Positions 1-9,156 of a stretch of DNA of 42,473 bases are shown one piece after another. The position numbers and the translations under genes were made by a program. Position 1 is the stretch's first letter. Every line of letters starts with the position of its first letter. Location: positions 1 through 42,473 of the forward strand of contig SVNW01000026.1 in NCBI GenBank assembly GCA_015066745.1. Reading direction: 5' to 3'. A model generated the notes under the pieces. It was not told where the DNA came from. It saw only the letters and a list, made by a program, of their open reading frames with translations, and searched no databases. The stretch comes from Ruminococcus sp. GTDB taxonomy: Bacteria; Bacillota; Clostridia; Oscillospirales; Ruminococcaceae.

Positions 1-2
1 TG

Positions 3-1469
3 TTGTTTGATGGACTGGATATTCTGTATGCAGGAGAAGAATACAGAAAATATATGGGGAAATATCCGGTTATAAGTATTTCGCTCAAAAGTATGAAGCA
101 ACCGTCTTATGAAAAGGCATTTTGGCAATTTAAAGATATTATTATAGATGAATTCTGCAGGCACGATTATGTATTGAAATCAGATAAGTTAAAACCTGTT
201 CAGAAGAAAAGGTTTGAAGATATATATAATGATACAGCTGATGATAGTGCTTATGATTCTGCTTTAAAATTATTGTCTGATTGTGTAAGTCAGTGTTGTG
301 AGGAAAATGTTGTTATATTGATTGACGAGTATGATGTTCCACTTGAAAATGCGTATTTTTGCGGATTTTATGATGAAATGGTGGGACTTGTACGTTCTGT
401 ATTTGAAAAAGCACTCAAAACAAATAGTTCTTTGGAATTTTCAGTTCTTACAGGGTGTCTGTGCATATCCAAAGAGAGTATATTTACAGGGTTTAATAAC
501 ATGAATATTTTTTCGGTAAATGATGTGAAGTTTTCAGAATATTCAGGATTTACTGAGAATGAAGTTGTGAAATTTCTGAAAGCATACGGTCTTGAAGAAA
601 AGTTTGAGGAAATAAAAAGATGGTATGACGGTTATATTTTTGGCGAGACAGAAATTTATAATCCGTGGAGTGTTCTTAAATATATACAGTCGGTTTATTT
701 TAATAGGAAAGCACTTCCTGAACCATACTGGAGCAATACAAGTTCAAACAGTATCATTCATGAATTGGTTGCAATGAGTGGAAATGATGTGAAAAAATCA
801 GTGGAGCTTATTGTTAATGGAGGTTCGGTCGATAAACCGTTGTATGAAAGTATAACATATTCAGATATACAGGTAAATGCTGAGTGTATATGGAGTTTTC
901 TTTTGCATACAGGTTATCTTAAACCTATAAAAAAATATAAATCCGGAAATAAGACGTATTTTACAGGAGTTATTCCGAATATAGAGGTTTTGATCATATA
1001 CGAGGATACGATAAGGCATTGGTTTGATGAAAAAATCAAGACTTCTGATAAAAGTAAATTGTTACAGGCAGTACTCGAAAATGATGCGGAAACTTTTGAA
1101 CTGGAAGTAAATCGCTGGCTTTTGAGAAGTATAAGTTATCATGATGGATACGAAAATTTTTATCATGGATTTCTTACAGGTTTGCTTGAATATTCAGATG
1201 AATATCTGGTAATATCAAATCGGGAGAGTGGTACGGGAAGAAGTGATATAATAATAAAAAATGTTCTTACTCGTGACAAAGCAATTATAATTGAAGTAAA
1301 GTCATCGGATAATGAAAGAGCACTGGAAACAAGTTGTGATACTGCGCTAAGACAAATTAATGAAAAACATTATGATACGGAGCTTATTGCAGACGGATAT
1401 AAAAATATCTTAAAATATGGTATAGCGTTCTGCCAAAAGAGATGTCATGTTAAATCAGCTACCGATTGA
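3..1469 (+). CDS. AAA-ATPase-like / PD-(D/E)XK nuclease family protein, 5' truncated by window
   Basis: The frame is open to the left edge, so the N-terminal part with the P-loop lies outside the window. The visible 488 residues begin in the middle of the ATPase domain (FDGLDI, then YMGKYPVISIS). A Walker-B-like strand VVILIDEYDVPL lies near residue 105. The C-terminal part has the PD-(D/E)XK signature: GRSDIIIK followed by AIIIEVKSS about 15 residues later. This matches the AAA-ATPase-like plus PDDEXK_9 pair (often called DUF1703) that is expanded in gut Firmicutes and Bacteroidetes. The cellular role of the family is not established; a nuclease or defence role is usually suggested. It is read in the same direction as the cobalamin genes, 24 bp upstream, but shows no functional link to them. 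Family assignment is firm, function open. Confidence 0.85.
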   Translation: MFDGLDILYAGEEYRKYMGKYPVISISLKSMKQPSYEKAFWQFKDIIIDEFCRHDYVLKSDKLKPVQKKRFEDIYNDTADDSAYDSALKLLSDCVSQCCEENVVILIDEYDVPLENAYFCGFYDEMVGLVRSVFEKALKTNSSLEFSVLTGCLCISKESIFTGFNNMNIFSVNDVKFSEYSGFTENEVVKFLKAYGLEEKFEEIKRWYDGYIFGETEIYNPWSVLKYIQSVYFNRKALPEPYWSNTSSNSIIHELVAMSGNDVKKSVELIVNGGSVDKPLYESITYSDIQVNAECIWSFLLHTGYLKPIKKYKSGNKTYFTGVIPNIEVLIIYEDTIRHWFDEKIKTSDKSKLLQAVLENDAETFELEVNRWLLRSISYHDGYENFYHGFLTGLLEYSDEYLVISNRESGTGRSDIIIKNVLTRDKAIIIEVKSSDNERALETSCDTALRQINEKHYDTELIADGYKNILKYGIAFCQKRCHVKSATD

Positions 1470-1493
1470 CAAATAAGAAAGTGAAAAAATCAG

Positions 1494-2054
1494 ATGAAAA
1501 TAAATTTTATACGTCATGGAAAAACACATGGCAATCTCGAAAAAAGGTATATCGGAGTAACAGATGAGCCACTTTGTGATACAGGTGTACAAGAGCTGAA
1601 AAACAGAAAATACCCCGATTGTGACATAGTGGTATTAAGCCCGATGAAAAGGTGTATTCAGACGGCAGAAATTTTGTATCCTGACAAGAAAAAGATCATC
1701 ATTGACAGTTTGAGTGAATGTGATTTTGGAAAATTTGAGGGCAAAAATTATAATGAACTGTCATGTAACTCTGATTATATCAGGTGGGTTGAAAGCGGTG
1801 GAGTGACAACATTTCCAAATGGCGAAAATCCTTATGACTTCAGAAAGAGATGTATTGATGCTTTTTGTGAAGCTATAAAGAAATGTCAGGGATATAAAAC
1901 ATTGTCGTTTGTTGTACATGGTGGTACGATAATGTCAATATTTGAGCGGTTTGCAGAGCCTGAGGGTGATTATTTTGATTTTCAGGTTGCAAACGGTTGC
2001 GGATATATTTGTGAATATGAAAAAGAAAAATTAATGATACTGGAGAAAATATGA
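1494..2054 (+). CDS. cobC: Histidine phosphatase, probable alpha-ribazole phosphatase CobC
   Basis: A 186-residue protein of the phosphoglycerate-mutase-like histidine phosphatase family. The catalytic RHG motif is at residues 7-9 (FIRHGKTHGN), followed by a second basic segment LSPMKRCIQTAEIL, the acidic CDFGKFEGK segment, and the second catalytic histidine in VVHGGT. By family, such enzymes hydrolyse phosphomonoesters. Its stop overlaps the cbiB start by 4 bp (ATGA), and cobD and cbiP follow, so the best assignment is dephosphorylation of alpha-ribazole 5'-phosphate (or adenosylcobalamin 5'-phosphate) in nucleotide-loop assembly. The substrate is inferred from context; the family is clear. 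It acts in the cytoplasm. Confidence 0.85.
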   Translation: MKINFIRHGKTHGNLEKRYIGVTDEPLCDTGVQELKNRKYPDCDIVVLSPMKRCIQTAEILYPDKKKIIIDSLSECDFGKFEGKNYNELSCNSDYIRWVESGGVTTFPNGENPYDFRKRCIDAFCEAIKKCQGYKTLSFVVHGGTIMSIFERFAEPEGDYFDFQVANGCGYICEYEKEKLMILEKI

Positions 2055-3019
2055 ATATTTTAGTGTATGCATTGCCGATGATCATAGGGTTTGTCATAGA
2101 TATGGCATTAGGTGACCCTTATAATCTGCCACACCCAATAAGGCTTATCGGAAATCTTATAACTGCGACTGAGAAGAAAGTGAGAGCACACTTTGCCCAT
2201 GATCTGAGAAAAGGCGGAGTAGTGCTGTTCTTTGCAGTTGCTTTTTTATCGTTTACAGCTCCTTTTTTACTGTTGCTTTTAATTTATAAAATCCATATTG
2301 TACCCGGAATTATTGCGGAAAGTATAATGTGTTACTACCTTATTGCTCCAAAATGTTTGCGTGATGAGAGCATGAAAGTCTACAGAGCCGTAAATGAGGG
2401 TGATACCGAAAAGGCAAGAAAAGCAGTTTCAATGATAGTCGGACGTGACACAGCGGTGCTTGACGAGAAGGGTATAATAAAGGCTACAGTCGAAACAGTT
2501 GCAGAAAATACGTCAGACGGTGTAACTGCACCGCTTATATATATGACACTTGGAGCACCGGCAGGATTTTTGTACAAAGCTGTAAATACTATGGACTCTA
2601 TGGTTGGATACAAAAATGAAAAATACATTGATCTTGGCAGATTTCCGGCCAAAGCAGATGATGTGTTTAATTTTATTCCGTCAAGGCTGACGGCAGTAGT
2701 TATGATAATATCGGCATATATTTTAAAAATGAACGGAAAAAATTCTTTTAAAATATGGAAACGTGACCGTTTAAAACATGCCAGCCCAAACTCGGCACAG
2801 ACAGAATCGGTATGTGCAGGAGCGCTTGAAGTAAGGCTGGCAGGCGATGCTTATTATTTTGGAAAATTACATAAAAAAGATTATATAGGTGATGATATCA
2901 GAGATATTGAAAATGAGGATATACGACGTGCCAACAGGCTTATGTACTGCAGTTCGGTTATAGTACTTCTCATATTTTCTCTGATTCGTGCATTTTTTTT
3001 CGGAGGTGTTTTTGGTTGA
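2051..3019 (+). CDS. cbiB: Adenosylcobinamide-phosphate synthase CbiB/CobD
   Basis: A 322-residue integral membrane protein. It opens with a hydrophobic segment and the family's N-terminal pattern (IGFVIDMALGDP, then PHPIRLIGNLI). The conserved middle includes SMIVGRDTAVLD, TVAENTSDGVTAP and KAVNTMDSMVGYKNEKY. By family it attaches aminopropanol phosphate (or aminopropanol) to adenosylcobyric acid. It overlaps the gene before it by 4 bp and the next by 4 bp (TTGA), indicating translational coupling in one operon. Length and motifs are normal for the family. Confidence 0.95.
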   Translation: MNILVYALPMIIGFVIDMALGDPYNLPHPIRLIGNLITATEKKVRAHFAHDLRKGGVVLFFAVAFLSFTAPFLLLLLIYKIHIVPGIIAESIMCYYLIAPKCLRDESMKVYRAVNEGDTEKARKAVSMIVGRDTAVLDEKGIIKATVETVAENTSDGVTAPLIYMTLGAPAGFLYKAVNTMDSMVGYKNEKYIDLGRFPAKADDVFNFIPSRLTAVVMIISAYILKMNGKNSFKIWKRDRLKHASPNSAQTESVCAGALEVRLAGDAYYFGKLHKKDYIGDDIRDIENEDIRRANRLMYCSSVIVLLIFSLIRAFFFGGVFG

Positions 3020-4041
3020 CGGATAAACATGGCGGTGATATTTACAAGAGAAACATAATATATGATTTTTCTGCAAATACAAATCCCTTTGGCATGCCTG
3101 AAGGTGTTAAAAAAGCGCTGATATCGTCAGTAGATAAATGGGACGCATACCCCGACCCGTTCTGTCGGGCTCTTAAAGAAAAGATTTCCGAAAAAACAGG
3201 TGTTGATCCCGATAAAATAGTCTGCGGAAATGGCGCAGCGGATCTTATCTATCGTATAGTGCGTACCGTTGACCCCAAAAAAGCAGTCGTATCAGCACCG
3301 ACATTTTCAGAGTATGAGAAGGCACTTCTGGAAAGTAAATGTTCTGTCAGCCGGTATTATACAAAAGAGGAAAATGATTTTGAGATAAAAGAGGATATCC
3401 TGGAGTTGCTTTGTGATGATACGGATATGCTTGTTTTGTGTTCGCCGAACAATCCCACAGGAATGATTATTGAGCGTGATATATTAAAAAAGATATGCGA
3501 AAAATGTTTTGAAAAAGATATAGTTTTTTTATGTGATGAGTGTTTTATGGAGTTTGTAAAGAACGGTGAAAGTTTTAGTGCCATGAACTTTATAAATAAA
3601 AATGTTATCATTCTTAAAGCTTTTACAAAAATATATGCAATGGCAGGACTTCGGCTTGGATATGCAGTTTTTGATGATGCAAGTCTGGCAGAAAAAACTG
3701 CGGAGAACGGACAGTACTGGAGTGTCGGTACACCGGCGCAGATTGCCGGAATAGCAGCACTTGATGAAAAACTTTATATAGAAAAAACGGTTGCAACCGT
3801 AGAGAAGGAAAGGTTGTTTATGGTGCAAACTTTAAAAGAACTTGGGTTTAAAGTTTATCCTTCAAAAGCAAATTTTATTCTTTTTAAAGCCACTTCTCTG
3901 CTTACTCCCCTGCTCTCTCCCAAACATATTCAATTGCGTAATTGCGGGAATTATGAGGGGCTGACTTCTGATTATTACCGTACAGCAATAAAGCTTAATG
4001 AGCAGAACAATGTGCTTTTAAACGCGTTGTCAAACCTATGA
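3016..4041 (+). CDS. cobD: Threonine-phosphate decarboxylase CobD, PLP-dependent
   Basis: A 341-residue fold-type I PLP enzyme of the histidinol-phosphate aminotransferase family. Visible motifs are the N-terminal IYDFSANTNPFG, CSPNNPTG near residue 140, FLCDECFMEF, and the PLP-lysine segment KAFTKIYAMAGLRLGY. By family and context it decarboxylates L-threonine phosphate to (R)-1-amino-2-propanol phosphate, which the neighbouring CbiB uses. The start is a TTG at 3016 with GGAGGTG about 6-13 bases upstream, overlapping the cbiB stop. Histidinol-phosphate aminotransferase is the alternative by sequence alone; the operon argues against it. Confidence 0.9.
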   Translation: MTDKHGGDIYKRNIIYDFSANTNPFGMPEGVKKALISSVDKWDAYPDPFCRALKEKISEKTGVDPDKIVCGNGAADLIYRIVRTVDPKKAVVSAPTFSEYEKALLESKCSVSRYYTKEENDFEIKEDILELLCDDTDMLVLCSPNNPTGMIIERDILKKICEKCFEKDIVFLCDECFMEFVKNGESFSAMNFINKNVIILKAFTKIYAMAGLRLGYAVFDDASLAEKTAENGQYWSVGTPAQIAGIAALDEKLYIEKTVATVEKERLFMVQTLKELGFKVYPSKANFILFKATSLLTPLLSPKHIQLRNCGNYEGLTSDYYRTAIKLNEQNNVLLNALSNL

Positions 4042-4097
4042 GTTTTTTGGTTGCAAGGTTGCAAAAAGGGTTTAAAAACAAGGAAAGGGGCTAATTA

Positions 4098-5567
4098 ATG
4101 TCAAAATCAATAATGTTGCAGGGAACAATGTCAAATGTGGGGAAAAGTCTTCTTGTGGCTGCTCTTTGCCGTATATTCAAACAGGACGGTTATTCTGTTG
4201 CACCGTTTAAATCTCAGAATATGGCGCTTAATTCATATATAACATCTGATGGCGGAGAAATGGGCAGAGCGCAGGTGATGCAGGCGGAAGCGGCAGGAAC
4301 AGAGCCATTGGTGCTTATGAATCCTATACTCCTTAAACCAACAACAGATATAGGCTCGCAGGTTATAGTTAACGGAAAAGTTTACGGAAATATGAAGGCA
4401 ATGGAGTATTTCAAAAGGAAAAATGAGTTTATACCCGATATTTTAAAGGCTTACAACACATTGAAATCACAGTATGATATAGTTGTGATCGAAGGCGCAG
4501 GAAGTGCGGCAGAGGTCAATCTCAAATCCGGTGATATAGTAAATATGGGAATGGCAAAGCTTGCGAAATCTCCTGTTCTGCTTGTCGGAGATATCGACAG
4601 AGGCGGAGTTTTTGCCCAGCTTCTCGGAACGCTTATGTTACTCGATGATGATGAGCGGGAAATGGTAAAAGGACTTCTTGTAAATAAGTTTCGAGGGGAC
4701 AAGTCTATTTTTCAGAGCGGGGTGGATATACTCGAAAATCGTGGAGGAAAACCGGTTGCAGGAGTTATACCATATATTTATTGTGATATTGAGGACGAGG
4801 ACAGTCTGGGAGATAAGCTTGAAAATACGCAGGTAAAAGGTGTTATAGATATAGCTGTAGTGCGTTTGCCGAGAATATCAAATTTTACTGATTTTGATGT
4901 ATTTTCTCAGTATGAGGGTGTTTCTGTACGATATGTTACAAAGCCGTCACAACTTGAAAATCCGGATATGATAATCATTCCGGGAACAAAGAGTACGATT
5001 TCTGATATGAAGTGGTTACGTGAGAGCGGTATGGAATCAGCGGTTTTAAAATGTGCAGGAAGAAAAATCCCGATTTTTGCGATATGCGGTGGTTATCAGA
5101 TGCTCGGCACACATATTTCTGACCCTTTTGGTTCGGAAGGTGGCGGAGAAATACGAGGAATGGGACTTTTGAAATGTCAGACCGTATTTGCAAAAGAAAA
5201 AAGCCGTTGTCAGACTAACGGACATTTTCTTAAAGTCAAAGGTGTATTTTCAGAACTTTCAGATAAAAAATTTTACGGATACGAGATTCATATGGGACAG
5301 ACAGTGACAGAAGAACAGACGCTTCTTTCAGCCGGTGGTGCATACAATGAAAATATATACGGCTGTTATATCCATGGAGTATTTGATTCGCCCGAAGTTT
5401 CGCAGACTATAGTGAAGGCATTATACAAGAAAAAAGGACTTGTTTATGACGGAAATGCAGTAGACAGGAAGGCTTACAAGGAAAAACAGTATGATATTCT
5501 TGCAGATGAAGTGCGTAAAAATCTGGATATGAAACTTATATACCGTATTTTAAATGAAGGTGTGTAG
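4098..5567 (+). CDS. cbiP: Cobyric acid synthase CbiP/CobQ
   Basis: A 489-residue ATP- and glutamine-dependent amidase. The N-terminal dethiobiotin-synthetase-like ATPase domain has [12 protein letters not shown] as P-loop and the family block [11 protein letters not shown]. The C-terminal class-I-like glutamine amidotransferase domain has its nucleophilic cysteine in [11 protein letters not shown] and histidine in CYIHGVFDS. By family it amidates the b, d, e and g carboxylates of adenosylcobyrinic acid a,c-diamide. GAAAGGGG lies upstream of the ATG. A 56-bp gap separates it from cobD, without a terminator, so it is probably the last gene of the cobC-cbiB-cobD-cbiP operon. Full length, no missing motif. 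Confidence 0.95.
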   Translation: MSKSIMLQGTMSNVGKSLLVAALCRIFKQDGYSVAPFKSQNMALNSYITSDGGEMGRAQVMQAEAAGTEPLVLMNPILLKPTTDIGSQVIVNGKVYGNMKAMEYFKRKNEFIPDILKAYNTLKSQYDIVVIEGAGSAAEVNLKSGDIVNMGMAKLAKSPVLLVGDIDRGGVFAQLLGTLMLLDDDEREMVKGLLVNKFRGDKSIFQSGVDILENRGGKPVAGVIPYIYCDIEDEDSLGDKLENTQVKGVIDIAVVRLPRISNFTDFDVFSQYEGVSVRYVTKPSQLENPDMIIIPGTKSTISDMKWLRESGMESAVLKCAGRKIPIFAICGGYQMLGTHISDPFGSEGGGEIRGMGLLKCQTVFAKEKSRCQTNGHFLKVKGVFSELSDKKFYGYEIHMGQTVTEEQTLLSAGGAYNENIYGCYIHGVFDSPEVSQTIVKALYKKKGLVYDGNAVDRKAYKEKQYDILADEVRKNLDMKLIYRILNEGV

Positions 5568-5608
5568 AATATTGGTGTTTTTTAAGAAATAATTAAGATT
5601 TATCCCTT

Positions 5609-5636
5609 TTGAAAATTAAGATATGAGCATTATAAT
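5609..5636 (+). promoter_or_regulatory. Sigma-70-type promoter
   Basis: TTGAAA (5609-5614) and TATAAT (5631-5636) are separated by 16 bases, upstream of the exported protein at 5704. The gene therefore has its own start separate from the cobalamin operon. Confidence 0.6.
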
Positions 5637-5703
5637 ATAATCAGACACAGAGATGTGGAAATTACAAATAATAAATTTAAAGTAAAGAAAGGTTTGTTAA
5701 GTT

Positions 5704-6249
5704 ATGAAAAGTATGATTATAGTAGGTGCTCTTATTGGTATATTAGGTGGTTCAACTGCTACAGTAAACAGTCTGAACAATTTTCAGATTCATCACACAT
5801 CAGTGATTGAAACTCAGGGATTTGGTTCATCTGAGGTATGTCTGAGTATTACAGATGTTACAGTACAAGACAGTATTGATGAAAAATATTCTCGTTGGAC
5901 AAGAGAACATGATGGCATTAATGAAGACGGTACTTTGAACGAAGACTATAAATTTGTTGTTCTTTCGCTTGATATTTCAAGTAAAGATGATATAGATGCC
6001 ACTATGAACTGTATAAGACTCGGAAAAAGCAGATTGAGTTGTGATGAAGAACCTGTTTACAGTGATATAGACTGCAATAATGTACATGATGGGTTTAAGT
6101 TAAGTCTTACAAACGGAGAAAGTAAGAGCTGTAAAATAGGATTTCTGGTTAAAAATGATGTGATTGAATCAGATGAACTGATACTGAAATGGAATCCGAA
6201 CGATATAAGCTTTGATGAAAATATCAGATATATAGCACTTGAAGTATAA
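5704..6249 (+). CDS. Putative exported protein of unknown function
   Basis: A 181-residue protein with an N-terminal hydrophobic stretch (MIIVGALIGILGG), likely a signal peptide or membrane anchor. The rest is a mainly beta-rich, acidic domain resembling extracellular DUF4352-type immunoglobulin-like domains in pattern: a segment of the kind YKFVVLSLDIS in the middle and LILKWNPNDI near the end. I do not recognise the family with confidence. AGAAAGG lies about 10 bases before the ATG. It has its own promoter and terminator and is therefore monocistronic. Confidence 0.6.
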   Translation: MKSMIIVGALIGILGGSTATVNSLNNFQIHHTSVIETQGFGSSEVCLSITDVTVQDSIDEKYSRWTREHDGINEDGTLNEDYKFVVLSLDISSKDDIDATMNCIRLGKSRLSCDEEPVYSDIDCNNVHDGFKLSLTNGESKSCKIGFLVKNDVIESDELILKWNPNDISFDENIRYIALEV

Positions 6250-6255
6250 AAAAAG

Positions 6256-6300
6256 AAAACAGCCGGTTATGAAAAACAAATCATAATCGGCTGTTTTGTT
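6256..6300 (+). terminator. Rho-independent terminator after the exported protein
   Basis: AACAGCCGGTTATGA and TCATAATCGGCTGTT form a stem of about 15 bp with a short A-rich loop, followed by TTGTTT. The upstream A-run means it may also serve the convergent regulator gene. Confidence 0.85.
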
Positions 6301-6312
6301 TGATTTTAGAAA

Positions 6313-6906
6313 TTATCTTCTGGAAATCTTCTGTTTCATAAGTCCGTGATGGTTGCAGTAGTAATAGATATATCCGTCACCACGTATAAAAAATCTTGTT
6401 CCCGAAGTTCCTTCCGGATAGAGTTTGACTATTTCGGCTTTGTCTGATGTGAGATAGGCGATAAAAGAAATATAGTGCTGTTTTGTCATTTCGTGATTGA
6501 CAGTGACATAATATTCGTCTTCGATATACTCTATATTGAGTCGGTGTTCATCGTCCGGTTCGTCAACGTCTGTTCTTGGCAGTGTTATACCACAACAGCT
6601 TATGACAGCTTTGCCGGTTGAACATATAATATTTCCGCAAACAGGGCATATATAAAATCCTGCACGAAGCATATTTGCAGAAACATTCTGATTTGTTACA
6701 GTCTGTCCGGAAAAGAGTTCTATCACCGAAATCCCAAGAGCCTCTGCGAGTGTTTCCACAAGGCTTATATCAGGAAACCCTTTTCCTGTTTCCCAGCGTG
6801 AAACGGCTTTGTCACTTACATTTATCATATTTGCAAGCTGAAGTTGTGTAAGTCCTTTTTGTTCTCTTAACTGTTTTATTGTATTTCCTGTTATGTAATT
6901 ATTCAT
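6313..6906 (-). CDS. XRE-family transcriptional regulator with cysteine-rich C-terminal domain
   Basis: A 197-residue protein. The N-terminal Cro/C1 helix-turn-helix (about residues 1-65) contains TIKQLREQKGLTQLQLANMI and the recognition region SDKAVSRWETGKGFPDI. After a short linker come CPVCGN and a CC pair, a probable zinc-binding knuckle, then a beta-rich domain of unknown role. The ATG at 6906 is preferred over an upstream in-frame TTG at 6915 because AGGAG lies 9 bases before the ATG but abuts the TTG. It is transcribed away from the ABC-transporter operon starting at 7129 and may regulate it; that is inference. Confidence 0.8.
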   Translation of the reverse strand: MNNYITGNTIKQLREQKGLTQLQLANMINVSDKAVSRWETGKGFPDISLVETLAEALGISVIELFSGQTVTNQNVSANMLRAGFYICPVCGNIICSTGKAVISCCGITLPRTDVDEPDDEHRLNIEYIEDEYYVTVNHEMTKQHYISFIAYLTSDKAEIVKLYPEGTSGTRFFIRGDGYIYYYCNHHGLMKQKISRR

Positions 6907-7008
6907 AAAAATCAACTCCTTGAAAATATATTAGCATATTATTTGTGTAGATACAACCTATGGTACGTGGAGGCAGGGGGAAGATTTTATATATGTCTGA
7001 GAAATATG

Positions 7009-7037
7009 TTGAATGTAATTGGGCGATATGATATAAT
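7009..7037 (+). promoter_or_regulatory. Sigma-70-type promoter of the lipoprotein-ABC operon
   Basis: TTGAAT (7009-7014), a 17-base spacer and TATAAT (7032-7037) lie upstream of the lipoprotein gene at 7129. Confidence 0.65.
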
Positions 7038-7128
7038 GGTTGTATAATTTTTTTATAGCATAAGATATAAAATATTCTCGAAAATCCAAACAAAGCATAT
7101 GTAAAAAAATCATTTTTGGAGGTTTAGT

Positions 7129-8319
7129 ATGAAAAAACAGATACTTTTAATGATTGCAACAATTCTTTTTCTTACAAGTTGTGCAAAAACACCCGATGAA
7201 GTAAAAGAAGATATGAGTAGTTACAGAAATTCTCAATCATCAGTTTCAGATGAAAATTCTCAGTTTTCGTATATAAAAGTCAGTGAGCTAAAAAACAATG
7301 CAGATATCGCACTCAAAAAAGACTATGGTCAGTTTTCTGTTTCAGATAAAATTAATTTTGTTCAACCTGATTCTGTTAATATAATGGAGTTTTCAGATGT
7401 GGTTGGATTTGGCGAAAACGCCAAAGAAGCAATGCCGTATTTCCTTTCAGAATCTTTGATTGATTTGGTAATTGATTCGCCGGATACATCAAATGGTAAT
7501 TACATATTTAGGAATGAAGAAGAAAAAATACATTATGGTGTAGGAGATGACGGTTTTATTTCGATGCTTACTCCTCAGACATTTGACATTTCTTTTTCGA
7601 ACAAACAACCTGTCGTTAAAGTATATCATGCAAACCGTAATGATGACCTGAGTGATGAATATGAACTGAATGACAAAACTTGTTCTGTACAAGAGGCAGT
7701 GGACTATATCGATAATTGGTTGGATACAGAATACAAGAAATTATCACCTGACTTTGACTACAACGTAAATACAGTAGTTGTAAGAGAATACAATGATAAA
7801 TATTTGTTTCAAATTATTACAGAAGCTACATATGAAGGAGTACATATTGACAATTTTACAAGGCAACCTAAAATCCAAAACGGACATCAAACCGGAAAAA
7901 TGGCGTATTCTGACTATGGAATTGAAATACAAATGGTAAACAAAAATTCCATAGATTCATTTACAAATCTGTCAGGCATATATATTCCCAGTGTTAAAGA
8001 AACCGTTCAGGAAGTTATATCCATGGAAAGTGCACTCAGTTTCTGTGAAAAAACATTTACTGATTTTAAAGATGTTGAAATATCAGATATAAGAATAATG
8101 TATACACTGCAACCTGTTTATAATACCGATAAGGAAACGATAATCGGGGAGAAAGACGTTGAGGTTACAGGTTATTCTTCAAGACCTGTATGGGAAATAA
8201 TAATGGACGTTCCGCCCGAATTTTTACCTGAAAACAAAATAAACACTCGTGGAGTCCTGCGAAAATATATTTATATTGATATGATCACCGGAGAATATTA
8301 CTATTGTTTTGATATATAA
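7129..8319 (+). CDS. Putative lipoprotein of an ABC-2 transporter operon
   Basis: A 396-residue protein with a lipoprotein signal peptide: MKKQ, a hydrophobic core, and lipobox LTSC with cysteine 18. The mature part is acidic, starting with a Ser/Gln-rich linker and followed by an unrecognised globular domain. GGAGG lies 8 bases before the ATG. It is the first gene of a unit with two membrane proteins and an ATPase, so it is likely the extracytoplasmic partner of that transporter. Its length and lack of a typical solute-binding fold signature argue against a standard importer receptor. Function unknown. Confidence 0.7.
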   Translation: MKKQILLMIATILFLTSCAKTPDEVKEDMSSYRNSQSSVSDENSQFSYIKVSELKNNADIALKKDYGQFSVSDKINFVQPDSVNIMEFSDVVGFGENAKEAMPYFLSESLIDLVIDSPDTSNGNYIFRNEEEKIHYGVGDDGFISMLTPQTFDISFSNKQPVVKVYHANRNDDLSDEYELNDKTCSVQEAVDYIDNWLDTEYKKLSPDFDYNVNTVVVREYNDKYLFQIITEATYEGVHIDNFTRQPKIQNGHQTGKMAYSDYGIEIQMVNKNSIDSFTNLSGIYIPSVKETVQEVISMESALSFCEKTFTDFKDVEISDIRIMYTLQPVYNTDKETIIGEKDVEVTGYSSRPVWEIIMDVPPEFLPENKINTRGVLRKYIYIDMITGEYYYCFDI

Positions 8320-8337
8320 AAAGTTAAGGTGGATAGT

Positions 8338-9156
8338 ATGAAAAAATTTCTGAACAGCTTGATTTCTGACTTAAAAAAGATAATAGTGGGATATGGTTTC
8401 ATCGCAAGTATAATCGTTGTATTTCTTTTATGTTTCACTTCTGTCATCTATCAGGATAACTTCACCGGTAAAGAGTATACAGTCATTGAAATTATAACAT
8501 CAAAGAGAAACTTTATAAATGTGGAGTTTTCGGCACAAAGTATATTGTACATATCTGTAAGTCCGTATATAACTATATTTCTTCCGATACTGTCATCTAT
8601 TCCGTTTGTAACAACATTGTGTGCGGAAAGAGCAGGCGGAAATATCAGATTTATCATTACGCGAACAGGGAAAACAGTATACTACATATCAAAATTTTTA
8701 TCTGCATTATTAAGCGGAATGTTATCTGTTATGTTGGGGTTTGTGCTGTATAGCATAGCAATATGTATATCATTTGAATGTAACATAAAGGTTTCAGAAC
8801 TTATAAAAATGTATATAGGCATGGCTTTTTATGGCGCAGTATCAGTCCTTCCAGCACTATTGCTGTCAGCATTTATAAAAAACAAATATGTGGTCTGCTG
8901 TTTTCCTTTTATATTCATGCACTTTTATTATACAATCATTGCGAAAATTCAGGATTATCTTTTCTCGGAAAATATGGGATCGACTGTTGTAAAAATGGGC
9001 TTTTTATTCCCTGATATGCTGAAAAATATTTTACTTGATTACAATAATGTTGAGAAACTCCATGAATATACCGTGATCTATTATTCCTTGCTTACGATTT
9101 TTACATTTATTGGGTTTGTCGTTATTATGAACAGGAGGTTTGATTATGGTCAGTAA
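8338..9156 (+). CDS. ABC-2-type transporter membrane protein
   Basis: A 272-residue polytopic protein with about six hydrophobic segments. Examples are IASIIVVFLLCFTSVIY near the N-terminus, FLSALLSGMLSVMLGFVLYS in the middle and LLTIFTFIGFVVIM at the end. The ATG at 8338 follows AAGGTGGA; an in-frame GTG at 8329 lies inside that ribosome-binding site and is rejected. The last 11 bp overlap the next gene. Together with the second permease and the ATPase it should form an exporter-like ABC-2 complex. Substrate unknown. Confidence 0.7.
   Translation: MKKFLNSLISDLKKIIVGYGFIASIIVVFLLCFTSVIYQDNFTGKEYTVIEIITSKRNFINVEFSAQSILYISVSPYITIFLPILSSIPFVTTLCAERAGGNIRFIITRTGKTVYYISKFLSALLSGMLSVMLGFVLYSIAICISFECNIKVSELIKMYIGMAFYGAVSVLPALLLSAFIKNKYVVCCFPFIFMHFYYTIIAKIQDYLFSENMGSTVVKMGFLFPDMLKNILLDYNNVEKLHEYTVIYYSLLTIFTFIGFVVIMNRRFDYGQ

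Noticed and set aside
4041..4097. GGTTGCAAGGTTGCAAAAAGGG before cbiP as an ECF promoter like those at 17931 and 19106
   Set aside because: The match is on the wrong strand and lacks the CGTGTT element at the right distance.
6949..7048. Inverted ATACAACC / GGTTGTAT pair between the XRE regulator and the ABC operon as operator
   Set aside because: Only 8 bases, far apart, in AT-rich DNA; too weak to call.
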